In this document: positions 11,791-21,500 of the stretch, one piece after another
Numbering within the stretch: position 1 is the stretch's first letter
How the letters are laid out: every line of letters starts with the position of its first letter
DNA from: Anaspis maculata
Taxonomy: Eukaryota > Arthropoda > Insecta > Coleoptera > Scraptiidae
Assembly: GCA_949128115.1 (NCBI GenBank)
Contig: OX421965.1
Location: 46,057,257-46,121,256, forward strand
Length of the DNA stretch: 64,000 bases
Reading direction: 5' to 3'
The notes under the pieces: model-generated
What the model was told of the DNA's origin: nothing
Databases searched by the model: none
What the model saw: the letters and a program-made list of their open reading frames with translations, nothing else
Program-made: the position numbers and the translations under genes

Positions 11791-13912
11791 TGACATGAAT
11801 CATCATCTCATCCACATCAAATAGCACCCCAAGGTATTAGGTATATGTAATAGCCTACCTGGAGGCTGTCAACAATCTGTAACACCCTGTAACCTACAGG
11901 CTGTAAACAATCTGTAACACCCTGTACATGACAAGAGGCAAAAAATTATAGATAGGTAACTGGTATTTTGGAATCTTCATGAAAATTGATAATGGATGTT
12001 TTTTTTTTGAGATCACTGCAAAGAAAAAGACCCCCAAAAAACGGGTTGTAATGTAGCGGAACACCCTGTATATTATGATATTAATAAATACTGATGAACA
12101 AGAACAGAAATCAATATAAAAGTCTCGCAAAATGTATAAAATGCTCACTGCTCTATCAAACTAAAATAAAAATCAATTCTTCCTCAAGAACAGGCCATCA
12201 ACATGCTTGATTTCTATACTAACTCCACAAGCAACACAAATAGGACTGCTTCTAACAAGAAAGGCTGCAACACGATACAAATTGATAATTGGTGGTCATA
12301 TCCGAGCTTTTGTATAAGGGCAACAAAAATTTTGTTCTTCCATCCTTACGGATGGCTCCTGAGGTCGCCTGCCACACTAAACTTGTTGGCGCCAATTCTG
12401 GAATTGTCAAGTTGAATCTCAAGGACGTAAATCCAGAAGCCCTTTGCTTTATCACAAAATGCATAGTTTAGGCATTTTTTGGCGCTAATCCACCGGACTA
12501 TTATAAATTTGAACAATGGGGTCTTATACAAAATTACAAAATACGATTATATTGCCCTAGGTCGATGCCTGGGTGAATAAAATTAATTACTGTTCAGTTC
12601 AAAGAATATTTAAAAAATCTTTGGCATCAAGAGAGGAAATAGAAATCTAGCTCATCACAGTCCGTCGTTCAAATCGAGAAAATGAGCGCGCCAAAAGTAG
12701 TACCGGGTTGCCGTTTATGGTTGCCACGTAAACGTCTAGGAACAGTCAACGTGACTCAATCAACATCAATATTTGCTGTCTGGTGTGCGAAACTGCTGCA
12801 AAAATGATCGGATTTGAGCATGATAAATCTCCCAGAGGGCCCAGAGTACGTACCAGAGACCATGCTGCGGACCTGGTCCATAATTTCTGTCGGAGAAATG
12901 CCGATTGTTTAAAGACCTGTATCAACAAGCCCCGCCTTGTCTACCTGACGCAGGCGAAGAAGATTCACTTTGATCTTGATCAAGTTCTAAAAAGAGCACC
13001 ATCTGAAATAATCGATTTTACCTTGGTACATTGAAATGCGTGCAGAAAGTTGTCTAAATCGTCGTCCTTCCATTGGTGTGCAACACTTTGCCTTGTAGCT
13101 TTCGACCATAAACCTGACCTAGTCACCTAATTTCTTAGCGGTTGCCATTCGGGAAGACGCAGCTATTTTTTGTTGAAGTAGCGAATGGAGATAATCCCTC
13201 TGATGGAATCATCACTTTGACGACACTTCCTCGTGGGAACCGAGGAACACAGCAAAACAGGAGAGACATACACATAGAGTCTGGCGGAGACGTCATGTCG
13301 ACATATAACCACACAAAATATAAGAATTTGACATAGCAAACCTTTGGCAACGCTTTCTAGTTCTCTGATGCAAAATTGCCACATTTATAGTGACTGTCAC
13401 CAAAATCCGAAAATAAAATTGTTCTCTGCTGTTACATAAATTCCCCGATATACAAAAAGATGCTGCATTGTGTTGTTTTGTTTTTCCGGGATTTTTCAAT
13501 CATATCCAGTGAAAATTCATGGACTGTAGACTCTTTATCAGACACAACCTGACAACAACGCTCTATGCATATTACACGACGACCTAGCCAGTGCGCAAGC
13601 GCGGAACAGGTTCTTGACGTCATCAACCTTCCAGTTCAATCTCCACCTGTTGCCGCCAAAATTTTCAGCATTTTTATCTGAAAAAAGTTGGGACTTTTGG
13701 GACGAAATATTCTCATGCCTGTAGTGATCTGAGTTTGTACTTTCTTTTGAACAAATAAAAAAAAAGTGGTATAAGACCCCATTTTCCAGTGTCAAATGTT
13801 TGTATGAACCCCTCGCAGTTGTTAGGTCAATTTGTAACACATTGATCCCTTATTTTAAAGCTTTTGTACATACTCAAACGTTAAGTGCGTACTTCTGCCC
13901 CATCTTACTCTA

Positions 13913-15463
13913 AGCTGCTCGCCAAAAGTTGATAATAGACCAAAATTTGCTCGAATTTCAAGCCAGGATAACTTCAAGAAAAAATATCCAATTCAAAAAA
14001 TGTTGGTGTCTGATACAGCTATTCTCCAGTTACAAGACTCTATGTCGACTTACGTCGCGATGGACTTGTCACCATAGACCCATGCTGTTGAGACTGTAGT
14101 CTAGAATATCTTGGATTGAAGAAAACTTATCCGATTTTTTTGAACTCCTCTACGAAATAGGTAAGGATTTCAGAGTTCATCTACGGAGCCCAAAAATGTT
14201 GGAAATTTTTGGGCATCTTACGTGTTTTTTCGAAGCTTTTCACCTCGTCACCCAGGCTTGACGAGATACGGATCGGATTTTATAATTCAACCACATTTTG
14301 GTTTTTCACTTTAGTCTTTCCATTCCACCACAGGTTTTGCTCTCCCAAATCGACAGAAAAAACCTAGTGGCGATAAGTCGAAGAGAAAAACCGAATCGCA
14401 CATTGAATTCCGGTCACGATGCAAATATAAAAATTTTAATGAATTTTGAGCTGTCTGTGCATTTATGCAACAAGTCTACATTTACTAGGACTCACTTATG
14501 CTGGCTGTGAAAAAACTTACAAGGGCAGCTTGGCGCCTGCCTAAAACAAAATTATTATCACTGTGATTTTCAACTTACATCCTGAGTATGTAATGAACAT
14601 TAAACAAGGATGATGATGATGCCGTAGGTATCGCAAATATAGGTATTGCAATTTTCTAATTAGTTTCTTCTTGAGCCATGCGTAATATCAACCACTTTTG
14701 CACTTCACAATTTGCAGGACAAAACAAAGAATAATGAGTAATGCAGGCCGGTGGGAGCTGCAGCGTTTCGTACTGTGCCAACGTGCCAGACGGAGATAGG
14801 AATCAAGAGCGCGCTATGTGAATTTTTTTTCGAATTTAAAAATTAATTTTGACATTTGGAAAAATTATTTTTGTATTTTGGAAATGCCAATGGGCTCAAA
14901 CCAAAGTACATCCTTGTAGCTTTGGAAAGAGACCAAAATGGTAAGAATCCGTCAAGGAATAAACCCACACGGATTGATTTCGCAACGCTTATTTCACCAA
15001 TATGACTCCGTCCTTAAAACATCCTGTGTAATAAAACATGTAAAGGTAATATCATAAAATAGGTGTATTGGCAATAAGCCTATAAGGTAAGTAATCCATC
15101 CCAAGTTGCTATTGGGGGTCTCACTCTCTTCTTTGCATATTCTGGCTTTGTCTCTCTCCAATCTAAGTTGGAAAGATACCTAACGTAACGGTTTTACTTC
15201 ATTGTTGTTATTACTGTATAACAAGTTCCACCGTGGTACAAAGAATGTAGTGATTCATCAAGAAACTGTTGAAAACTCATTTAAATCCTGGTGTGGAACG
15301 CTGTTTAGGTTGTCTTTATTCCAGACTTTGGCTTGTTATCCAAGATATTTATACCGAATGACATGTCGCTAACGTTAAGTGAGACGTGAAGAGCTCCACA
15401 TTATTAAAAGGTGACGAACTTCAGAAATTAACGTGCAAATGGCAAAAGTGACTTCTTGTGTGT
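13913..15463. other. unassigned DNA with one dispersed repeat
   Basis: Only the dispersed repeat near 14876-15017 stands out. No other gene or element was recognised. Confidence 0.4.
14876..15017 (+). repeat. dispersed repeat, copy 1
   Basis: A block of about 140 bp beginning TTTTGGAAATGCCAATGGGC and ending near CCGTCCTTAA is very similar to 38777-38917. A more distant third copy lies near 50190-50300. No coding capacity is evident. Confidence 0.7.
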
Positions 15464-15471
15464 CGAAAATA

Positions 15472-15477
15472 TTTATT
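15472..15477 (-). terminator. AATAAA polyadenylation signal
   Basis: AATAAA on the minus strand, about 155 bp downstream of the stop codon of the exon at 15631-15781. This is the spacing expected for a short 3' UTR. Confidence 0.6.
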
Positions 15478-15630
15478 CAATAATTCCGCGCTTAAAATAT
15501 AAGCACAGAATGTGGTAAACACACAATGTGGGTTCATGGGACCAGAAAGAGAATTCGGCAATGTGTTGAAAATATGAAGCCCTTGAAATGAAACAGATTG
15601 CCAGGAACCGCGACCGTGACTGGAGCCATC

Positions 15631-15781
15631 TTAAGAAGAAGAATTTATGTGAGGGTTTGAGCTGTCTACAAAATTCATAGTCCTCTCTGGACGGAGCAGC
15701 TTGCCCCAGAGACTCTTGACAGCCTCCTCCCTCAAGGGACCAATCCATTTGGCAGAAGTGATGTTCATGGGCCTCGAGGAT
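15631..15781 (-). CDS. 3'-terminal coding exon of an unidentified host gene
   Basis: On the minus strand, GCTCCTTTTACAG precedes an open block that reads SSRPMNITSAKWIGPLREEA, then VKSLWGKLLRPERTMNFVDS, and ends SNPHINSSS with TAA. A 3' UTR of about 150 bp and an AATAAA follow. The acceptor, balanced amino-acid composition, stop and poly(A) signal together support a genuine last exon. No family is recognised. Upstream exons should lie to the right, but repeats fill that region and none was identified. A pseudogene remains possible. Confidence 0.55.
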
Positions 15782-15789
15782 CTGTAAAA

Positions 15790-16595
15790 GGAGCCGCCCG
15801 AAGCGTGAAAGTCGCCGGGAATTCTCAGTTATGACGGCCGTATCGCTAGTTTCGATTTATTCATCAGCGAAACTTCACAGTCACGCATCTCTAATGAATC
15901 AAAACGTCCATACGTTTCCTGTTGCTACAAGAAAAACTCGCGGTTTTCTACATTAACAAGCACACAAATAACGATTTTGAGGCGTAGTCCTAATTAAGAT
16001 TTCTGCGATATGAAGAGCACATGGTTAGTGGGGGCTGATTGATCTGGTTCCGGTGCACCGGCCCGGCCCCATTTCTGTACTGAAAAGTCTTGTTTGTGTC
16101 TCAATTATATCTGGAAGGCGTCTTATAAATTTGATTTAGTGCAAATTGGGGGCGAGGATTTTTCGGGTGATCGATCGCATCAAAACTGGGACTCTTCGTG
16201 AGGTGAATTTCGCACAAAGTGTTAATAAACTGTCAGATTCGATGGCACGAAATACCCAGTTGACGTGCCGGAAATGGTGTTATGAGGGGAGTTGGGTGTC
16301 GATAAACTTCTTGTAGAACAAAATCTTCGTCGCGACTAAAATCGCGGCCAAAGTTCGCGTTCGAGTTCACTTTAGCACACTACACCAATTCGCGTTTCCA
16401 ATTTCCATTGTTAGTTGTTCGCGACGATAAGGAACATCATCATCAGATCCCTTATCGGTTAAAGCATGGTTTACGCTTGATAAGACAAATAAAAACAATA
16501 ACCTGAGGTTTCTACTAATTAGTATTTTATGTAATTAGCGCCGAAAACAACGCATATAATATAACGAATGCGAATGCAGGTAATAGTAGCTGTCA
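15790..16595. other. unassigned DNA, probably intron
   Basis: This lies upstream of the minus-strand terminal exon, so it may be its last intron. No exon, repeat or element was recognised. Confidence 0.4.
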
Positions 16596-16596
16596 T

Positions 16597-16733
16597 TACA
16601 CTACACAATTTCTTGTGCAATTTTTGAAACAGTCTGCCAAAAAATAGTGTCGAAAACAAATGAACTTGATTGTTTAATTGAAAGATTGTTCAAAAAATTG
16701 TACAAGAAATCGTGTAGTGTGATACATCTAAAG
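16597..16733. mobile_element. small MITE-like inverted repeat
   Basis: Left arm CATTACACTACACAATTTCTTGT-type and right arm ACAAGAAATCGTGTAGTG are imperfect complements around a short centre. A related arm occurs near 19190-19230 (GAAATTGTGTAATGTAATAC), so the sequence is repetitive. No target duplication was fixed. Confidence 0.5.
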
Positions 16734-17121
16734 AGATTCAAGCCGCATCCACACAGGATTAGTGCAGTGGCAACGACATGGTAAGAAAGCTATTGATTTT
16801 TGGCGCACTTTCCCAAAAAATGGGAAAAAGGCGCTTCTAGCTTCACTTTGTCCGTCCGCCCGTCCGTACCCGGGATAACTCCTCAGGAAAAAAAGATATC
16901 GATGTGGTGTGAACGCTGATCAATAGTAGGTACATCCAAGGATGTCAAGTTGACTTTTGCTTTTATGTTATTTTGCCGCCATTTTGAATTTCTCTCAGAG
17001 TGATCCTATTGGAATGGAATTTGCAGGCAATATGAACCACATCAAGATACAATCAATTTTCGACAATTGATGCTCTGCCGCCATCTTATATTCTCCATAT
17101 TGAACATGTTTATAGTGATTA
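16734..17121. repeat. low-copy repeat with CCGTCC segment
   Basis: Contains TTTGTCCGTCCGCCCGTCCG and GGATAACTCCTCAGGAAAAA followed by AGATATCGATGTGGTGTGAA. The latter part resembles 19085-19160, which implies a dispersed repeat. No coding sequence. Confidence 0.4.
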
Positions 17122-17229
17122 AGGCTGTCTGATTTCAACATGATTCTAGTGGGCTGTGTTTCTGGTCGCCATCGGCCGATCGCGGCCTGAATCGCAGCCC
17201 ACTAGAATCATGTAGACATCAGACAGCCT
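17122..17229. mobile_element. 108 bp hairpin MITE
   Basis: AGGCTGTCTGAT and its complement bound the element. The arms continue through CATGATTCTAGTGGGCTG, giving nearly complete fold-back. No clear target duplication. Confidence 0.65.
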
Positions 17230-17377
17230 ATACCTACAACTAGCATTCAGTTCCACCAGCAAATTTAATTATTGTGAGCTAATTGAGACATTTTCTCTGA
17301 TGGATTCTAGGTCAGTGCTGGTTAAATGACCACGAAAAATGCATACAAGCTGTTGTGGTCTGAACATTTTCCCATAA

Positions 17378-17601
17378 TGTTACGAGCGGCGATCCCGTAC
17401 ATATTGGTAAACACTAGATCTTTCTGGATTCTTCCATCCACGGCCGCAGTGTACAAATGCGTGGAGCTCTGGACATTTCTAGAGTGTGCGAGGAGGCATT
17501 GGAATGCATGAAGACTCCAACGTTCGATCAAGGCACATCTGTCCACTTTGGCGGAGGTGCCGATCCCAGAACACATGGAAAGTACGCGAAAGATCGTAAC
17601 A
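17378..17601 (+). repeat. 5' LTR of the compact Gypsy element
   Basis: A 224 bp LTR starting TGTTACGAGCGGCGATCCCG and ending AAGATCGTAACA. It differs from the 3' LTR by a few substitutions and a 4-5 bp TACA-type length difference near position 24, indicating a fairly recent insertion. Confidence 0.92.
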
Positions 17602-17602
17602 T

Positions 17603-17619
17603 TTGGTGTCAGAGAGCGG
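17603..17619 (+). promoter_or_regulatory. primer-binding site, tRNA-Leu type
   Basis: TTGGTGTCAGAGAGCGG begins two bases after the LTR. TGGTGTCAGA complements the 3' end of eukaryotic tRNA-Leu (ending TCTGACACCA), the usual position for minus-strand priming. Confidence 0.7.
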
Positions 17620-17672
17620 TATAATTGAGAGTAATTGGGCTTGCGACTACAAGACGTTCAGAACATTCGTAA

Positions 17673-18719
17673 TTTGATAAATGCCGGAGACGAGAAGGCA
17701 ATCGTAGAGGAGGAAGACCACGTTGCTTTAAATGTGGAAGAGATGGACATCTGCAACGCGCCTGCAGGCGACGATACGCTCCAGCAGAACGTTACATGCT
17801 GAAACGCGGGGCAGCTGAACGAGGAGGTCAAGTAGACCGTTTCATGCTGGAACGGGAAGTTGCTGATCGAGGAAGTCAACATCGTCCTGGAAAGAGGCAT
17901 GGTAATGGCAACACGGATAGTCTTTCTCGAAGACCACGCAACGAGGACTGCAGGCACGACAAGAGGGTGAACCAGCAGAGTGGAAACGTCAAGGTTGATG
18001 CACTTGTCTTTGAAACCCCGAGAAATTGGACTACGGCTGAGCTCAAGAAAGAGCAGCGTGAGGACCCAGCCATCGGTTTGCTTGCTGAAAGAAAAGAACT
18101 TGGCCAGGACAGACCGGAATGGGCCGAGATATCTGGTGAAGGACCTGAATTCAAGGCTGTTTGGGCTCAGTGGAATTCTCTGAGAATAGAGAACGGGTTG
18201 CTGAAGAGAGTCTGGGAGAGTCCCGATGGAAAAAAAATGGCTCAATTAGTGCTTCCGAAGAAGAAAGTGAAGGAGGTCCTAAAGGAAATGCACGATGGCG
18301 TCACTGGAGGGCACCTTGAGGTGAACAAGACGTTGGCCAAGGTGCGCGAGTGGTTCTACTGGGTGAACTACCGAAACGACGTGGAAACATGGTGTCGCCA
18401 GTGCGAGGTTTGTGCAGTCAGAAAAGGACCAAGAACTCGCAGTCGAGGAGAGTTGAAGACGCGTTACGATTTGAAGGCGAACTCCACGGGATTTCAGGCT
18501 GGTGACCTGGTCTGGCTGTACAATCCTCAACGCAAGAAGGGAAGGTCTCCAAAGTTGCATCCGTCGTGGGAAGGACCGTACACGGTAGTCAAGAGGATCA
18601 ATGACGTCGTGTACAGAATCCAGCGAGCCCCGAGAACCAAGATGAAAGTTGTCCACCTTGATCGCCTTGCACGTTACTCCGGGAGTAACGATGAGCCTAT
18701 TCGGGACGAACAGGCTTGA
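17673..18719 (+). CDS. fused Gag zinc-knuckle / integrase-terminal protein of the compact Gypsy element
   Basis: One open frame runs from just after a stop at 17670 to the stop at 18719. The first ATG is at 17796, downstream of the knuckle. It encodes in order: a CCHC zinc knuckle CFKCGRDGHLQRAC (17724-17765); a stretch ending GNTDSLSRRP, the usual sequence after Gypsy RNase H; the integrase zinc domain (H-x6-H from 18291, then CRQC-EVC near 18400-18415); and, after a jump, the integrase C-terminal domain with FQAGDLVWLYNP, WEGPY and VVHLDRLARY. Protease, RT, RNase H core and the integrase DDE core are absent, yet the frame is uninterrupted. Whether it is translated, and from which start, cannot be seen. 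Confidence 0.85.
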   Translation, partial: FDKCRRREGNRRGGRPRCFKCGRDGHLQRACRRRYAPAERYMLKRGAAERGGQVDRFMLEREVADRGSQHRPGKRHGNGNTDSLSRRPRNEDCRHDKRVNQQSGNVKVDALVFETPRNWTTAELKKEQREDPAIGLLAERKELGQDRPEWAEISGEGPEFKAVWAQWNSLRIENGLLKRVWESPDGKKMAQLVLPKKKVKEVLKEMHDGVTGGHLEVNKTLAKVREWFYWVNYRNDVETWCRQCEVCAVRKGPRTRSRGELKTRYDLKANSTGFQAGDLVWLYNPQRKKGRSPKLHPSWEGPYTVVKRINDVVYRIQRAPRTKMKVVHLDRLARYSGSNDEPIRDEQA

Positions 18720-18730
18720 GAGGGGGGCAG
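18718..18730 (+). promoter_or_regulatory. polypurine tract
   Basis: GAGAGGGGGGCAG directly precedes the 3' LTR, the position used to prime plus-strand DNA synthesis. Confidence 0.75.
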
Positions 18731-18958
18731 TGTTACGGGCGGCGATCCCGTACATACATATTGGTAAACACTAGATCTTTCTGGATTCTTCCATCCACGG
18801 CCGCAGTGTACAAATGCGTGGAGCTCTGGACATTTCTAGAGTGTGCGAGGAGGCATTGGAATGCATGGAGACTCGAATGTTCGATCAAGGCACATCTGTC
18901 CACTTTGGCGGAAGTGCCGATTCCAGAACACATGAAAAGTACGCGAAAGATCGTAACA
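18731..18958 (+). repeat. 3' LTR of the compact Gypsy element
   Basis: A 228 bp near copy of the 5' LTR, starting TGTTACGGGCGGCGATCCCG and ending GATCGTAACA, followed by the target duplication ATAA. Confidence 0.92.
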
Positions 18959-18962
18959 ATAA

Positions 18963-19299
18963 TCTTCCGTGAAACTTGTGTTTTCTATGGTCACTAAGCC
19001 AATATTCACCAGAGAAAATACCTCAATTAGTTAACAATGATTAAATTCGCTGGTGGAACTGGCAATAGGAGAATTACGTCTTGACGAAAAGAGATATCGA
19101 TATAGTGCAAACGTCAACCGAATGCGCACATGTCCACCATATAAAGTTGACCAATGGTTTTTGTCACTTTTTTGGCAGATTGTTTAAGAAATTGTAGAAG
19201 AAATTGTGTAATGTAATACAGCTATTACCGTAAGTCTATGTGAACGCTCAATATACAAAAAAAAAACTATAATTTAGTTTTCTTACCGATGTTGCCACT
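18963..19299. other. unassigned DNA with repeat similarity
   Basis: Contains sequence related to 16880-16990 (GAGATATCGATATAGTG) and a MITE-like arm near 19190-19230. No gene is seen. Confidence 0.4.
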
Positions 19300-21448
19300 T
19301 AGCCCAAGAAAAATAGATTTTGACCTCAAAAAAAATAGTGTAGTCGTGAAAATCACAGGTTTTGTTCAGAATTTTGTGCTCTTCCCAAATTTTTGGTTTT
19401 CAGAAAAATCCCAGCGGAGGCTTTTTTTTCAGAGCTGTCAAAAATCTGAAAACTCATAATTCCGAACAATTTCAAATTAAGCTCAATTTTTCATGAGATT
19501 TCAAGTATACACAGTTATGTGGAGACTGCAAATGTTGAGAATGAACATACGAACAATTCTGAGCCAAACACGATGGAAAATTTCATAGTTCTGTTGGAAT
19601 ATTCTGATTTTCTCTGTCAAATGTATATGATACAGGAAAAATAGTAAAAAAATCCGCTAAAACCTTGGAAAAATATAGACGTCCTGAAAATTTTATATTC
19701 TGTTCAGAATTGAATGCCCTTCTACATACCTGAAATTGACAGAAATCCCACCCCGGGGTTTTGAGTTATTGGAGGGGGGTGATCAGTTGCAACTCAAAAT
19801 GGAGGGGATGAAACCCGTTAATCCATTGGATGCAAATACATCTCAATTCGACGCATCATATCTCGTTGATACTATTTTGGAACGAAAAGTGTCGATCATT
19901 GTTGAGGGGGGGGGTCGTGGGAGGGGCGGAGCTCGGCTAGGTGATTCTTTTTGTTTTCCTGGTCATATATAACCGATCACGACAAGTTTGGTATTTTTCC
20001 GACTAAATTGAAACTCCTGACCTCGAATCCGATGTGTAAATTTGAATAAAAACAAGTTTGAACAAGTTAACTTGAAAAAACTTGTTTTTTTCTTTGGCAA
20101 TTTTGGCAGTTTTTTTTTCACTGTTAGAGGTCTGATATCCTCAAAAATATTCCAAGGGCCATTAGATTCAAGTGTCTTTTTCACGAAAATCATTCACTCA
20201 ACGTATTATTTTGTTTTTTGATATTAAAAAATCAATTTGAACCTGTGAGTCGATCCGGCGTGGTGTCTACTACTGACCAGAACACTACAACATGCACCTG
20301 CAAATATAAATAGCTCAAACTCAAAACCCTGCAGAGCGATCCATAGCGATTTTGTTTTATGTTATAGCAAATTCAATTCTGCAGAGATTCTCGAACTTTC
20401 AAAGATAAGTTATCATTTGTTCAATAGTTTGAGCTACTTTTATTTGCAAGCGTATGTTTTAGTGTTCTGGTTATTAGTAGAAACCGCGCCGGACCGACTC
20501 ACAGGTTCAAATTAATTTTTTAATATCCAGAAACAAAATAGTACATCGAGTAGATGATTTTCGTAAAGGAGACACTTCAATCTAATGGACCATGAACTAT
20601 TGTCTAGGGATTCAGACCTCTAACAGTGAAAAAAAAAAAGTCAAAATTGTCAAAGAAAAAAACAAGTTTTTTCAAGTTAACTTGTTCAAACTTGTTTCAA
20701 CTCCAATTTACACATCGGATTCGAGGTCAAGAGTTTCAATTTAGTCGGAAAAGATACCAAACTTGTCGTGATCGGTTATATATGACCAGGAAAACAAAAA
20801 GAATCACCTAGCCGAGCTCCGCCCCTCCCACGACCCCCCCCTCAACAATGATCGACACTTTTCGTTCCAAAATGGTATCAACGAGATATGGTGCGTCGAA
20901 TTGAAATGTATTCGCATCCAATGGATTAACGGGTTTCATCCCCTCCATTTTGAGATGCAACTGATCACCCCCCCTCCAATAACTTGAAACCCCGGGGTGG
21001 GATTTCTGTCAATTTCAGGTATGTAGAAGGGCATTCAATTCTAAACAGAATATAAAATTTTCAGGACGTCTATATTTTTCCAAGGTTTTAGCGGATTTTT
21101 TTACTATTTTTCCTGTATCATATACATTTGACAGAGAAAATCAGAATATTCCAACAGAACTATGAAATTTTCCATCGTGTTTGGCTCAGAATTGTTCGTA
21201 TGTTCATTCTCAACATTTGCAGTCTCCACATAACTGTGTATACTTGAAATCTCATGAAAAATTGAGCTTAATTTGAAATTGTTCGGAATTATAAGTTTTC
21301 AGATTTTTGACAGCTCTAAAAAAAAAGCCTCCGCTGGGATTTTTCTGAAAACCAGAAATTTGGGAAGAGCACAAAATTCTGAACAAAACCTGTGATTTTC
21401 ACGACTACACTATTTTTTTTGAGGTCAAAATCTATTTTTCTTGGGCTA
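19300..21448. mobile_element. long-inverted-repeat element, copy A
   Basis: Two arms of about 1 kb are inverted around 20374. They begin TAGCCCAAGAAAAATAGATT and its complement and are nearly identical wherever I compared them. Shared landmarks with copies B (26330-27982) and C (59953-61627) include TACAGGAAAAATAGTAAAAA, GTTTGAACAAGTTAACTTGA, and CTACTGACCAGAACACTAC near the centre. In this copy the inversion extends beyond the shared core out to 19300 and 21448. There is no transposase frame; small open frames are mirror by-products. The class is unknown (fold-back-like). Confidence 0.8.
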
Positions 21449-21500
21449 ACTGCACTGCGATTTTCAGCGTGAGTAACATACATCAATTTTCGTGCTGCTT

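Larger units (their letters stand above)
10144..12500. mobile_element. 2.36 kb element with long TIRs and TTA duplication
   Basis: Terminal repeats begin TAGTCCGGTGGATTAGCGCC on both strands and extend about 141 bp (10144-10284) and 151 bp (12350-12500). The right copy has a 10 bp insertion. TTA flanks the element at 10141-10143 and 12501-12503. Three-base TTA duplications are typical of PIF/Harbinger. The interior has no recognisable transposase, only a CAATTG repeat and a minisatellite, so this is a non-autonomous copy. Open frames inside the TIRs are by-products. Confidence 0.8.
9404..13912. mobile_element. possible composite DNA transposon remnant
   Basis: The left boundary TAGAGTGGGATGGGATAAAA and the complement of the right boundary (13887-13912) match at 21 of 26 positions, continuing as AGTACGC. 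A related GGGGCAAAAGTACG phrase recurs at about 9780 and 10090. The interval encloses the 10144-12500 element, so it could be an older host transposon. No transposase domain was recognised and no target duplication is clear; the link between the ends is therefore tentative. Confidence 0.35.
17378..18958 (+). mobile_element. compact LTR retrotransposon, Ty3/Gypsy, internally deleted
   Basis: A complete LTR-bounded unit of 1581 bp. Near-identical LTRs (17378-17601, 18731-18958) begin TGTTACG and end GTAACA. ATAA flanks both sides (17374-17377, 18959-18962), a perfect 4 bp target duplication typical of Gypsy. A tRNA-Leu-like primer site follows the left LTR and a purine run precedes the right one. 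Only one open frame is present, and most of gag, protease, RT, RNase H and the integrase core are missing. It probably moves, or moved, using proteins from full-length relatives. A longer decayed relative lies at 29900-31010. Confidence 0.92.
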
